Part shown: positions 29,277 to 37,728 of the stretch, piece after piece
Numbering within the stretch: the stretch's first letter is position 1
Layout: the number at the start of each line of letters is the position of its first letter
NCBI RefSeq assembly: GCF_000281895.1
Contig: NZ_CM001558.1
Span: forward strand, 6,304,169 to 6,368,168
DNA length: 64,000 bases
Direction: 5' to 3'
Source of the DNA: Pseudomonas fluorescens Q2-87
GTDB taxonomy: Bacteria; Pseudomonadota; Gammaproteobacteria; Pseudomonadales; Pseudomonadaceae
Translations under genes and position numbers: made by a program
The notes under the pieces: generated by a model
What the model was told of the DNA's origin: nothing
The model's database searches: none
What the model saw: only the letters and a program-made list of their open reading frames with translations

Positions 29277-29903
29277 TCAGGCATGTGTTTGCAAACCGAT
29301 CACTGTACGCGGCATGCCCACAAACCCAGGCAAGGCTTCGATACGCGCCAGCCAGGCTCGCACATTCCCGTAGTCCTGCAATGACACATTGCCTTCCGGT
29401 GCGTGGGCGATGTAGCTGTAGCCGGCCACATCGGCAATCGTCGGCGCATCGCCGGCCAGATAGGCGCTGCCGCTCAACTCTTGGTCGATGACTTTCAGCA
29501 CGTTATGGGAACGCGCGATCACGTCTTCAGCGTTATAAGGCGCACCAAACACCGTGATCAGCCGTGCCGTGGCCGGCCCCGCATGAATCGGCCCCGCGGC
29601 AGCCGACAACCAACGCTGCACCCGGGCCGCGCCGATCGGATCGGTCGGCAACCAGCGGCCCTTGCCGTATTTTTGCGCCAGGTACACCAGGATGGCGTTG
29701 GAGTCCGCCAGCACCACGCCATCATCGTCGATGACCGGTACTTGGCCAAAGGAGTTGAGCGCCAGGAAATCCGCCTGTTTGTGCGCCCCCTTGGCCAAGT
29801 CGACGAAGACTTCCTCGACGGGCAACTCGAGCAACGAAAGCATCAGCTGGACGCGGTGGGAATGGCCGGAAAGCGGGAAGTGATAGTGCTTGATGGGGTT
29901 CAT
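29277..29903 (-). CDS. Glutathione S-transferase family protein
   Basis: 208 residues from the ATG at 29903 ([22 protein letters not shown]), chosen because a GGAG-like site precedes it and the thioredoxin-like fold begins there. The N-terminal domain has the SGHSHRVQ segment at the glutathione site and the cis-Pro sequence [10 protein letters not shown]. The C-terminal helical domain has [19 protein letters not shown]. Members detoxify electrophiles or have other thiol-transfer roles; the substrate is unknown. A LysR-type regulator lies immediately upstream on the same strand with an operator-like palindrome between them. Confidence 0.88.
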   Translation of the reverse strand: MNPIKHYHFPLSGHSHRVQLMLSLLELPVEEVFVDLAKGAHKQADFLALNSFGQVPVIDDDGVVLADSNAILVYLAQKYGKGRWLPTDPIGAARVQRWLSAAAGPIHAGPATARLITVFGAPYNAEDVIARSHNVLKVIDQELSGSAYLAGDAPTIADVAGYSYIAHAPEGNVSLQDYGNVRAWLARIEALPGFVGMPRTVIGLQTHA

Positions 29904-30002
29904 GGTCGACTCCGGGGGAAGTGACGCCATCAGCACAACGGCGTCGATGGGGTCATCTTCCTCCCCAAGCCAAAACAAGAGAATCACCCGCAAACGCAAT
30001 CC

Positions 30003-30025
30003 ATTATTTCGTCTTTTGAAACAAT
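30003..30025. promoter_or_regulatory. LysR-type operator upstream of the GST gene
   Basis: ATTATTTC-N7-GAAACAAT is a near-perfect 8-base inverted repeat. Its centre has the T-N11-A form usual for LysR-family sites. It lies between the regulator gene and the GST gene about 100 bases before the GST start. Binding by the adjacent regulator is inferred. Confidence 0.5.
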
Positions 30026-30028
30026 ACC

Positions 30029-30931
30029 TCAGCCGCTCAAGGCCGGATGTTCGCGCAACGCGTTAACGGTGAAATCGACAAAACTGCGAACCCGCGCCGG
30101 TGCATTGCGCCCGCCCTGATACACCACATGGATCGGCAGCGGCGGCAATTCGAAGTCAGCCAGGACGATTTCCAGCTCACCGGCCGCCACATTGCTCGCC
30201 ACTTGATAGGACAACACCCGGGTCATACCCAACCCTTGGCAGGCAGCGGTGATCGCGGCCTGGTTGGCCGTCACCACCAGGCGCGGCACAGGCCGGACGG
30301 CCAGCGGTTGGCCTGCATCGATGAAGGTCCAGCTTTTGATCTGGCCAATGGCCGATGACGCCACCACCGGCATTCGCTCCAGATCCTCTGGATGGCGAGG
30401 CCGGCCGTGGCGGTCGAAGAATGCCGGGGAGCCACAAACGACCCTGCGCACCTCACCCACACGCACGGCGTGCAGATTGCTGTCCGGCAACTCGCCGATG
30501 CGCACGGCCACATCGATGCCCTCCTCGACCATGCTGACCGTACGATCCAGCAGCAAGGCATTAATACAGACCTCGGGATACCGGTGCAGATAATCGACCA
30601 GCAGCGGGGTGACGAACAACTGGCCGAACAATACCGGCGCAGTCACCGTCAGTTGTCCTCGGGGTTGGACATGGCTGCCGGCCGCCGAGTCCTCGGCTTC
30701 CTGCAGCTCACCCAGGATCCGCCGACAGTCCTCGAGAAAGCGCTGGCCCGCTTCGCTCAAGTAGACGCTACGGGTGGTGCGCACCAGCAGGGGCGTACCG
30801 ATGCGTTGCTCCAACCCTGCCACCGCACGCGTGACGCTAGCCGCCGACAGCCCCAGGCGCCGCGCCGCTGCCGAAAATCCGGCGTCCTGGGCCACCGCGA
30901 CAAACACCTGCATTTCCTGGAACCTGTCCAT
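30029..30931 (-). CDS. LysR-family transcriptional regulator
   Basis: 300 residues from the ATG at 30931 ([21 protein letters not shown]); the reading frame continues upstream through REP sequence but is not coding there. The N-terminal winged helix ([25 protein letters not shown]) is typical of the family, followed by the periplasmic-binding-like effector domain. It probably controls the downstream GST gene and perhaps itself. The inducer is unknown. Confidence 0.9.
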   Translation of the reverse strand: MDRFQEMQVFVAVAQDAGFSAAARRLGLSAASVTRAVAGLEQRIGTPLLVRTTRSVYLSEAGQRFLEDCRRILGELQEAEDSAAGSHVQPRGQLTVTAPVLFGQLFVTPLLVDYLHRYPEVCINALLLDRTVSMVEEGIDVAVRIGELPDSNLHAVRVGEVRRVVCGSPAFFDRHGRPRHPEDLERMPVVASSAIGQIKSWTFIDAGQPLAVRPVPRLVVTANQAAITAACQGLGMTRVLSYQVASNVAAGELEIVLADFELPPLPIHVVYQGGRNAPARVRSFVDFTVNALREHPALSG

Positions 30932-31262
30932 CCATCCCCCGATGAGAAATCCTGATACAAGTTTTTCGCGGCGTCTCAACGCAGCGCAGGGCCGCCATTG
31001 TAGAGGCCTGGGCCAGTGAACCACAGCGTAGCGCAGCCGGACACCGGGACATTGATCCGGCCACGGAAGGTACCCCTTGGTACCATCGCGTTTCATGACA
31101 ATTTTATGACCCGGAAAATAACCCTGTGGGAGCGAGCTTGCTCGCGATAGCGGTCCGTCAGTCGCCATGAATCCGACTGAGCCGACGCTTCGCGAGCAAG
31201 CTCGCTCCCACAAGGTCCGCCTGCTGTTTTATGGATTGGCTTCAACTGAAAGGCCTGTTGCT
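30932..31262. promoter_or_regulatory. Intergenic region with inverted repeats and a REPIN
   Basis: 331 bases between the divergent LysR and LTA-synthase-like genes. It contains GGTACC-CCTT-GGTACC at 31069-31084, a perfect inverted repeat that could be an operator, then an AT-rich stretch (31090-31125), then a REP pair (listed separately). No gene was seen here. Confidence 0.5.
31125..31212. repeat. REPIN (two inverted REP sequences)
   Basis: Starts with TGTGGGAGCGAGCTTGCTCG and ends with its inverted copy (CGAGCAAGCTCGCTCCCACA), separated by about 45 bases. This is the REP-doublet form common in P. fluorescens-group genomes and moved by a RAYT transposase encoded elsewhere. It lies just upstream of the LTA-synthase-like gene, and the longest open frame of that gene runs into it. 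Confidence 0.85.
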
Positions 31263-33476
31263 GTGAAAGTTTTTTACCACCGTCTAACTCATCCTCTCGC
31301 CTCACTGATCATGCTGGTCGGGTGCGTATTACTCGTCCCGATGATCCTGCGCCTGGCCCTGGGTTGGTCCGACCCGCTGGGCTATCTCTCGGACCTGGGC
31401 ATTGGCGGCTTGCTGATCGTGTTGCTTCATCGCCGTCCCTGGTGGCTGGCGCTTCCGGTATTGCTCGCCTGGAGCGTGTTGACCCTGGCCAGCATCGAGC
31501 TGGTCAGCGCCGTCGGACGGATGCCCACCCCCTCGGACATTCACTACCTGATCGACCCGCAATTCGTCGAAAACTCCACCAGCGGCGGCTTCGCGCATCC
31601 TTGGCTGGCTGTGTTGCAATTGGCCGCGCTGGCGTTATGGCTGATGACCCGCTGGGCCAGCCGACCCAGCTTGACGCCGCGTTTGCCGCGCCACGCCTGG
31701 GCGTTGCCGGTCATGCTCTTGCTGGCCCACGGTGCGTTGCAATCCTGGCGTCCTACCGAAGCAGACCAATGGAATGTCTTCAACCTACCCCATCAACTCG
31801 TTACGGCGGGCATTGTCGCGGGGCAGGAACGGGCCGAGCAGTGGTTCGAAGGCGATACGGTCGATCCGCTCCCGCCCATGGAAGGTCTTACCAGGCTGGA
31901 CCTCGATGGCGCGAAACTGCTGGCCGAACCGGGGGGCGCGCGCAACGTCTTGGTCATTGCTCTGGAAGGCATTCCCGGGGCCTACCTGAGCACCAATCGC
32001 CAAGCCCTGAACCGCCGCTATCAGGAAAACCTGATGCCGCGCCTCAGCGCCTGGGCCGAACGCGGCATGAACACGCCCGATTACGTCTTGCACAGCCACC
32101 AGACCATCCGTGGCTTATACGCAATGTTGTGTGGCGACTACGACAAACTCAACGACGGCACGCCCAAAGGCGTCGAGATGCTGAACCAGAGCCAGCGCAA
32201 CCAGGACTGCCTGCCCGCCCAATTGCGCCAGAACGGTTTTTCCACCCATTTCCTGCAGGGCGCGGGGCTACGTTTCATGGCCAAGGACCGGATCATGCCG
32301 CATATCGGCTTCGACACGACCCTGGGCATGGACTGGTTCACCCAACCGGCGTACTTGGAATTTCCCTGGGGCAAGGACGACAAGACCTTCTTCGAAGGCG
32401 CACTGGATTACGTCGGGCAGCTTCAGCAAGCGGACAAGCCATGGATGCTCACCCTGCTGACCGTGGGCACCCACCAGCCCTACTCCGCGCCGGACGACTA
32501 CCTGCAACGCTACGAGTCCGCCAAGCAGGCGGCCGTGGGTTACCTCGACGACGCCCTGGACAGTTTCCTGACGGGCCTGGAACGCCAGGGCATCCTGGAA
32601 AATACCCTGGTGGTCATCACCTCGGACGAATCCCACGGCATCGACGATGTGCGCCTGGCATCGTCCTGGGGATTCAACCTGACGCTGGCACCGGAGCCAT
32701 TGCCCACGATCAAATCGGGGACCTACGGCCATGTCGACTTGACCGCCTCGATCCTTGATTACTTCGGTTATGCGGTGCCCACGTCGCTGTCCGGCCGCTC
32801 GCTGTTCCGGGACTACGCAACCGGCCGGGAAATCATGTCGTTCACCAACGGCAAGCTGCGCCACCACGATGGCGACGGCACGTTTACCGAGTGTGATTTC
32901 CAGCAGCGTTGCCGTTATTACACCAGCGAAGGCTTCATTGCCGAACGCGCCCTCTATCGCGGGCAATACAGCGGCCAGCGCGCCCGGCTGATCAGCGCCC
33001 GGGCCACGGCGCTGGACCAGACCCTGCTGAGAACGCCGCTGAACCAGCATTATCAGTTTGGCAGCGCCGACAAAATCCCATTGCCGGCCACGGTCAGCAA
33101 CGACTGGACCGATAACCTCATCGGCGCCCAGTACCTGGAAATGCCCAAAGGCTCACAGACCCGCGTCAGCCTGACCATTCGCGCGGTGGAGGCAGACCAC
33201 GCGGCCTACATTTCGCTCAAGGCCAAGGAGTTCGAGCGGGATGTGCCGATAGATTTACCCACAGACGTGGCGGTGACACACGAGCAACCACTGGTGATGG
33301 ACATCCGTTTCGACAACCCGCTGCCGCGCAAGGCATTTTCTTTCCATTTGCTCGGCCATGGGGCCGGCGCCATCGAGATCAGCGATTTCAGCGTCGTCAC
33401 CGAATTGCCGGACCAGACCGACCAACCGCAATACCTGGACGACATGCAGGACGACAGCGAGGCCCAATCCAGCTGA
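31263..33476 (+). CDS. LTA synthase/sulfatase-family membrane protein (phosphoglycerol- or phosphoethanolamine-transferase-like)
   Basis: 737 residues from a GTG at 31263, preferred over an ATG 96 bases upstream because that one falls inside a REPIN and AAAGG precedes the GTG. There are about five N-terminal membrane helices (to about residue 165), then a periplasmic alkaline-phosphatase-like domain. Metal and nucleophile residues are seen in VIALEG (Glu235), HSHQTIRGL (Thr281) and ITSDESHG (Asp455-His458). A C-terminal beta-rich extension of roughly 170 residues ends in an acidic tail. Family members transfer phosphoglycerol or phosphoethanolamine to envelope glycans. The acceptor here is unknown. 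Followed by a strong terminator. Confidence 0.85.
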   Translation: MKVFYHRLTHPLASLIMLVGCVLLVPMILRLALGWSDPLGYLSDLGIGGLLIVLLHRRPWWLALPVLLAWSVLTLASIELVSAVGRMPTPSDIHYLIDPQFVENSTSGGFAHPWLAVLQLAALALWLMTRWASRPSLTPRLPRHAWALPVMLLLAHGALQSWRPTEADQWNVFNLPHQLVTAGIVAGQERAEQWFEGDTVDPLPPMEGLTRLDLDGAKLLAEPGGARNVLVIALEGIPGAYLSTNRQALNRRYQENLMPRLSAWAERGMNTPDYVLHSHQTIRGLYAMLCGDYDKLNDGTPKGVEMLNQSQRNQDCLPAQLRQNGFSTHFLQGAGLRFMAKDRIMPHIGFDTTLGMDWFTQPAYLEFPWGKDDKTFFEGALDYVGQLQQADKPWMLTLLTVGTHQPYSAPDDYLQRYESAKQAAVGYLDDALDSFLTGLERQGILENTLVVITSDESHGIDDVRLASSWGFNLTLAPEPLPTIKSGTYGHVDLTASILDYFGYAVPTSLSGRSLFRDYATGREIMSFTNGKLRHHDGDGTFTECDFQQRCRYYTSEGFIAERALYRGQYSGQRARLISARATALDQTLLRTPLNQHYQFGSADKIPLPATVSNDWTDNLIGAQYLEMPKGSQTRVSLTIRAVEADHAAYISLKAKEFERDVPIDLPTDVAVTHEQPLVMDIRFDNPLPRKAFSFHLLGHGAGAIEISDFSVVTELPDQTDQPQYLDDMQDDSEAQSS

Positions 33477-33480
33477 ACAA

Positions 33481-33517
33481 AAAACCCGCAGCCCTGGAGC
33501 AAGGCTGCGCGTTTTTT
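33481..33517. terminator. Bidirectional intrinsic terminator
   Basis: Stem CGCAGCC / GGCTGCG with a 9-base loop, flanked by an A-tract on the left and TTTTTT on the right. Serves the LTA-synthase-like gene and possibly the convergent nudK. Confidence 0.8.
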
Positions 33518-33552
33518 GGGCTCATCCGACTTGATCATATAAAAGCGCCGGG

Positions 33553-34149
33553 CTAATCCAGCAATCGATGCAGCTTGGCGTACTGCAACAACATGATGGT
33601 CTTGCCATCGCAAATCTCGCCGGTCTCGATCATGCCCAGGGCCTGATCCAATGGCATCTCCAACACCTCGATTTCTTCACCCTCCGCTTCCAACCCGCCG
33701 CCTTCGTGCTGCTTGTCTTCATCGAAGTACTCGCCGACGAAAAAATGCACTCGCTCCGTCACGGAGCCCGGGCTCATGAAGGCTTCGAACACCTTGCGCA
33801 CGTCCTGGATGATATAGCCGGTTTCTTCCTGGGTTTCCTTGCGGATGCAAGTGTGCGGATCGTCGTTGTCCAGCAGGCCGGCGCAGGTTTCGATCAACAG
33901 GTCATTATGCCCGTTGACGAAGGCTGGGAAGCGGAATTGCCGGGTCAACACCACGGTCTGCTTGGCCTTGCTGTACAGCAGGATGGTCGCGCCGTTGCCA
34001 CGGTCATAGGTTTCACGCGTCAGTTCGCGCCACTGGCCGTTGCGGCCCAGATAGTCATAGGTGGTCTTGCGCAGCACGTACCAATTGTCCGAGAGGACTT
34101 CGACTTGTTTGATGCGCACGCGATCCCTGATGCCGGTTGCCTGTGTCAT
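33553..34149 (-). CDS. nudK: GDP-mannose pyrophosphatase (Nudix hydrolase)
   Basis: 198 residues, closely following the E. coli NudK pattern: RETYDRGNGATILLY, then a Nudix box (IRKETQEETGY) after CAGLLDNDDP, then GSVTERVHFF. NudK hydrolyses GDP-mannose to GMP and mannose-1-phosphate. That is notable because this genome makes GDP-mannose for D-rhamnan 11 kb away. Related Nudix enzymes also cleave ADP-ribose, which would connect it to the adjacent NAD locus. It is not co-transcribed with nadE (130-base gap). Confidence 0.88.
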   Translation of the reverse strand: MTQATGIRDRVRIKQVEVLSDNWYVLRKTTYDYLGRNGQWRELTRETYDRGNGATILLYSKAKQTVVLTRQFRFPAFVNGHNDLLIETCAGLLDNDDPHTCIRKETQEETGYIIQDVRKVFEAFMSPGSVTERVHFFVGEYFDEDKQHEGGGLEAEGEEIEVLEMPLDQALGMIETGEICDGKTIMLLQYAKLHRLLD

Positions 34150-34279
34150 TCACCCACTCCATTTAGGGACTAGAGGTCCCGTTTGAAAGCCTGTTCAGCC
34201 ATCGCCGATGCTCACAAAACGTTCAAGATGGCCTAACTTCTGTTCCAGTTCGACTGAAAACTGTCGCAACCATTCCCGC

Positions 34280-35113
34280 TCACAACGATGAGGGGACACG
34301 TGGCAGTGCGCGTTTATGAGCCGTCCGCAGGTAGGCGCGTTCGATGATCTGTCGTACCTGGGGCGACACCTCTTCGCCCATCAGGTATGCATCGATTTCC
34401 TCGTAGCTGCATCCATGCGCCATTTCATCCAACTTACCAGGTGCCAAGTCTTCCAAATCAGCGGTCGGCGCCTTGCGCACCAGGTGCGAGGGCGCACCCA
34501 TCGCATCAGCCAACCACCGCACCTGGGTCTTTGTCAGCCCGGACAGTGGCGCCAGGTCGCAAGCGCCGTCGCCGAATTTGGTGAAGAAACCCATCACCGC
34601 TTCTGCACCATGATCGGTGCCGACCACCAACCCATTGCTCAGATTGGCGATGGCGTATTGCGCCAGCATCCGCGCCCGGGCCTTGACGTTGCCTTTGGCA
34701 AAGTCGATGAGTTCGGCCGAAGGCTGCAACCCGTCGATGGCGATATGGCTCATCAACCCGTCGACACAAGCGGCGATGTTACTGGTAGTCGTCGAGTCCG
34801 GCCGGATGAAGTCCAGGGAGTCCTGGGCGTCTTGCTCATCGGCCTGGGCCTTGTAGGGCAGTCGGACTGCGATAAAGCGCGCCTCATGACCTTCGTCCCG
34901 CAACTGCTGCACCGCCAACTGGCACAGGCGCCCGGCGGTGAGGGAATCGACGCCGCCACTGATACCGAGTACCAGGGACTGGCAACCCGACTCGCGCACC
35001 ATCTGCTTGATGAACTCGACGCGACGGGCAATTTCACTGGCTTCGCCGCCCTGTTTGAATTGACGGTCGATGCCCAGTTCCCGGGCAATGCTTTCTTGCT
35101 GAAGCGAAGTCAT
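34280..35113 (-). CDS. nadE: NH3-dependent NAD+ synthetase
   Basis: Last step of NAD synthesis: amidation of nicotinate adenine dinucleotide using ammonia and ATP. 277 residues from the ATG at 35113, which follows GGAGCC. The ATP-pyrophosphatase P-loop SGGVDS is present (LGISGGVDSLTAGRL), as is the GTDHGAEAVMGFFTKFGDGACD segment of the family. There is no glutaminase domain, so it is the short ammonia-dependent type. It lies one base after pncB and forms the end of the pncA-pncB-nadE operon. Confidence 0.94.
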   Translation of the reverse strand: MTSLQQESIARELGIDRQFKQGGEASEIARRVEFIKQMVRESGCQSLVLGISGGVDSLTAGRLCQLAVQQLRDEGHEARFIAVRLPYKAQADEQDAQDSLDFIRPDSTTTSNIAACVDGLMSHIAIDGLQPSAELIDFAKGNVKARARMLAQYAIANLSNGLVVGTDHGAEAVMGFFTKFGDGACDLAPLSGLTKTQVRWLADAMGAPSHLVRKAPTADLEDLAPGKLDEMAHGCSYEEIDAYLMGEEVSPQVRQIIERAYLRTAHKRALPRVPSSL

Positions 35114-35114
35114 A

Positions 35115-36344
35115 TCAGGCTCCCAGTTGTGGATTGGCAAGGGTGACGTTGAACACTTGCGCGGCATAACGCAGGAATGAGGCGTCCTCGCAGACGTTCT
35201 TGATCGGGTCGTCGGAGAACTTCACCACCGGCTCGCCGTGGACCCGCACCAGTTTCATGACGATGCTCAGCGGCTCGACGCCGTCGACATCGCAGGCCAG
35301 GCTGGTGCCCATGCCAAAACCGAATCTGGCCTTGCCACGAACGTGGCGCAGGATCGGCAGGCATTTTTCGAAATTGAGGCCATCGGAGAACATCAGGTCC
35401 TTGGTGCGCGGGTCGATACCCAGCTGCGCATAGCGCCCCAGTACCTTGTCGGCCCAGACGATAGGGTCACCGGAATCCTGGCGCAGGCCGTCATAGAGCT
35501 TGGCGAAGTAGAGGTCGAAGTCCTTGAGGAAAAAATCGGTGCTGATGCAGTCCGTCAGCGCGATACCGAGCCGACCGCGATATTCGTGCACCCAGTTTTC
35601 CAACGCCGCGTTCTGGCTCTCGCGCAACCGCCCGAGTTGCTGGTGCACCATCAGCCACTGGTGGGCCATCGTGCCAATCAGCGGAAGATCGAACTCATAA
35701 GCCAAGTGAGCGTTGCTGGTGCCGACAAACACCCCAGGGAAATCGCTGCGCATGACATTGACCACTTCACGCTGGGCCCTGAACGACAGGCGCCGACGGG
35801 TGGAGAAGTCCGAAACACGAAACTCGGCGAGTTCTTCACGGCTGGCATTTTTCTCCAGCCATTCGAACTTCTGGTAGAGCTTGCGGGTGACGTCGGCCAA
35901 CTCGACTTCGGGATATTTCTCGCGGTTGCGCAGTTCGCTGACCATCGCCAATACCGGTTGCTCGAACATGATGCAGTGCAGCATCGGGCCACGGACGCGG
36001 ATGTGCAGTTGGCCGTCGACTTCGGCAACGTGTATGTAGCGCAGGTTGAAGCGGAACAAGCCGAGAAACTGTTCGAAGTCCGGGGTCAGGTACTCTCGGA
36101 AACGCTTGTTGAACAGAAACCGTTGCTCGCCTTCACGCAGCTGCAAGCCGGCGAGTTTCTCCAATTCGACACGAATGTCCGGGATCAGGTGGCCGAGCCG
36201 CTCCTTGGAACGCACGATGAATTGATATTCCACCTCTACGTTTGGGTGCTGGTGCAACACCGCCTGCATCATGGTGAAGGTGTAGTAGTCGGTATCCAGA
36301 AGACTCTGGATGGTGGCGCTGCTTGTATCGAATGCACTGTCCAT
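35115..36344 (-). CDS. pncB: Nicotinate phosphoribosyltransferase
   Basis: Converts nicotinate and PRPP to nicotinate mononucleotide in the Preiss-Handler salvage route. 409 residues with the family sequences DTDYYTFTMMQAVLHQHPN near the N-terminus, the GTSNAHLAYEFDLPLIGTMAHQW active-site region containing the phosphorylated-histidine area, and the RQDSGDP phosphate site. A clear AAGGAAG site precedes the ATG. The pncA and nadE genes lie 9 bases before and 1 base after, so product and substrate flow match gene order. Confidence 0.94.
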   Translation of the reverse strand: MDSAFDTSSATIQSLLDTDYYTFTMMQAVLHQHPNVEVEYQFIVRSKERLGHLIPDIRVELEKLAGLQLREGEQRFLFNKRFREYLTPDFEQFLGLFRFNLRYIHVAEVDGQLHIRVRGPMLHCIMFEQPVLAMVSELRNREKYPEVELADVTRKLYQKFEWLEKNASREELAEFRVSDFSTRRRLSFRAQREVVNVMRSDFPGVFVGTSNAHLAYEFDLPLIGTMAHQWLMVHQQLGRLRESQNAALENWVHEYRGRLGIALTDCISTDFFLKDFDLYFAKLYDGLRQDSGDPIVWADKVLGRYAQLGIDPRTKDLMFSDGLNFEKCLPILRHVRGKARFGFGMGTSLACDVDGVEPLSIVMKLVRVHGEPVVKFSDDPIKNVCEDASFLRYAAQVFNVTLANPQLGA

Positions 36345-36353
36345 GGCTCTTCC

Positions 36354-37001
36354 TTATGCGTTTGCCAGACGGATCGTTTCTTCGCGAGTCGCGGCCACCG
36401 AGACCCCTGCTTGCTGCAAGCCTTCAATGGCTTGAACGGCCCCCTCCTCGCTGATTGCGCGACAGGCCGGGAGGTGAACGATCACCTTGAAGCCGGCGGC
36501 GGCCAGTTGCAGGGCGGTGGTCTTGACGCAGAAATCCAGCGCCAGCCCGCCGACAATCACCTGTTCCACCTTCAGGCCTTTCAAATACTCGATCACCCCG
36601 GTGGACAGCTTGCCGTGCAGGTCGTGGTAGCAAGCGCCGTAGGGGTGCAGATCGGGCTCGACGCCCTTCCAGACGAAATAGTCGTAGTCGTATGGGGTCG
36701 GCAGTTCGTCCAGCAGGGTGAAACCCTCGGTACCGGGAACACAGTGGCTGACCCAAGTGATATCGGCGTGCTCGAGCCCGGTTGGCACGAACATCTGCGA
36801 ATGATCGGCGACCACCCAAGGTGCCGGTGGCGAATGGGCGTCCTTGCTGCCGATGCGAATACTGGCCAGGGATGCGATGAAATTCAGCTCACTGCCGATC
36901 TGGTGACCACCTGGTACGGGAAGCTCATCAGGGCAAAGCGGTGTGAAGCTCTTTTGCGCATCGACATCGAAGGAAGCCGTTTTTCGGGTCAGGCTGTTCA
37001 T
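36354..37001 (-). CDS. pncA: Nicotinamidase
   Basis: Deamidates nicotinamide to nicotinate for salvage to NAD. 215 residues from the ATG at 37001 (MNSLTRKTASFDVDAQKSF), preceded by AGGAG; the longer reading extends through the regulatory palindrome and is rejected. The catalytic triad is suggested by Asp13 in FDVDAQ, a lysine, and the cysteine in GGLALDFCVKTTA. A metal-site sequence resembling D-x-H occurs in the middle of the protein. First gene of the pncA-pncB-nadE operon, divergent from nadD2. Confidence 0.9.
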   Translation of the reverse strand: MNSLTRKTASFDVDAQKSFTPLCPDELPVPGGHQIGSELNFIASLASIRIGSKDAHSPPAPWVVADHSQMFVPTGLEHADITWVSHCVPGTEGFTLLDELPTPYDYDYFVWKGVEPDLHPYGACYHDLHGKLSTGVIEYLKGLKVEQVIVGGLALDFCVKTTALQLAAAGFKVIVHLPACRAISEEGAVQAIEGLQQAGVSVAATREETIRLANA

Positions 37002-37031
37002 GCTGGTTTTCTCCTGTTGACGATCGAAAGA

Positions 37032-37046
37032 GTACACAACGTGTAC
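37032..37046. promoter_or_regulatory. NrtR-type operator of the pncA operon
   Basis: GTACAC-AAC-GTGTAC, a perfect 6-base inverted repeat, 31 bases upstream of the pncA start. The same palindrome occurs once more 105 bases away before nadD2. The adjacent nrtR gene makes NrtR the probable ligand-responsive repressor. Confidence 0.78.
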
Positions 37047-37150
37047 TTTCATAACAAGCGCCAAACAGAAATATTTTACAGCCTCCATTTTTCTGGATAT
37101 TCGAGCGGACATAAGATCTCGCTGTCCAAAATCTAGACTTCACTGATAGA

Positions 37151-37165
37151 GTACACGTGGTGTAC
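37151..37165. promoter_or_regulatory. NrtR-type operator of nadD2-nrtR
   Basis: GTACAC-GTG-GTGTAC, same half-sites as the copy before pncA, 17 bases upstream of the nadD2 start. Occupancy would overlap the 5' end of the transcript and would also autoregulate nrtR. Confidence 0.78.
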
Positions 37166-37181
37166 CTATCGGAGATAAGCC

Positions 37182-37727
37182 ATGTTCGAGATAGCCCTTT
37201 ATGGCGGCGCTTTCAACCCGCCGCATGCCGGTCACGCCCAAGTGATGATCGAAGCCTCGTGCCAAGCCAGACGTGTGCTGGTCGCCCCCAGCTTCAGGCA
37301 CCCCTACGCAAAGCGAATGATCGATTATGAGGTTCGCCTGAACTGGCTCGAATCGATCGCCCGGAAGGTCCAGCCACTGTGCCGTGCGCAAGTACGCGCA
37401 AGCCGGGTGGAGCAGGTCGTGGCGCGGGATGTAGAAGGCCCGATCTACAGCTACACCCTGCTCACCCACCTCGCCGACAGCCTGGCCCTGGACGGCAAGC
37501 AGATAGCGTTGGTGGTCGGCCAGGATGTCGCGCAACTGCTGCCGACCTTCTATCGCGGCGAAGCATTGCTGGAGCGCTTTTCCATCGTTTGCGTGGAAGA
37601 AACGATCCACGTGCGCAGCACCGTGGTTCGCGAGCGACTGGCCTTGGGCGAGCCGCTTCCCACCCACTGGATGGCACCCGGTATGAACCCGTTAAACTAT
37701 GACCTTTACGCAACCCACGGAAATTGA
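37182..37727 (+). CDS. nadD2: Nicotinate/nicotinamide-nucleotide adenylyltransferase (NadD2 type)
   Basis: Adenylyltransferase joining NMN or NaMN with ATP. The 181-residue protein has the nucleotidyltransferase HIGH motif in YGGAFNPPHAGHAQ at the N-terminus and the RSTVVRERL motif near the C-terminus. It is shorter and divergent from the housekeeping NadD, which lies elsewhere in Pseudomonas. The P. aeruginosa counterpart is in the same position next to pncA and nrtR. A GGAGATAAGCC site precedes the ATG. The stop lies one base before the nrtR start. Which mononucleotide it prefers cannot be read from sequence. Confidence 0.85.
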   Translation: MFEIALYGGAFNPPHAGHAQVMIEASCQARRVLVAPSFRHPYAKRMIDYEVRLNWLESIARKVQPLCRAQVRASRVEQVVARDVEGPIYSYTLLTHLADSLALDGKQIALVVGQDVAQLLPTFYRGEALLERFSIVCVEETIHVRSTVVRERLALGEPLPTHWMAPGMNPLNYDLYATHGN

Positions 37728-37728
37728 C

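Noticed and set aside
31167..31262. Upstream ATG for the LTA-synthase-like gene
   Set aside because: It lies inside a REPIN; the GTG at 31263 has a ribosome site and begins at the hydrophobic N-terminus.
35238..37136. 632-codon plus-strand open frame opposite pncB and pncA
   Set aside because: Antisense to two enzymes with clear active-site motifs; it also crosses their control region.
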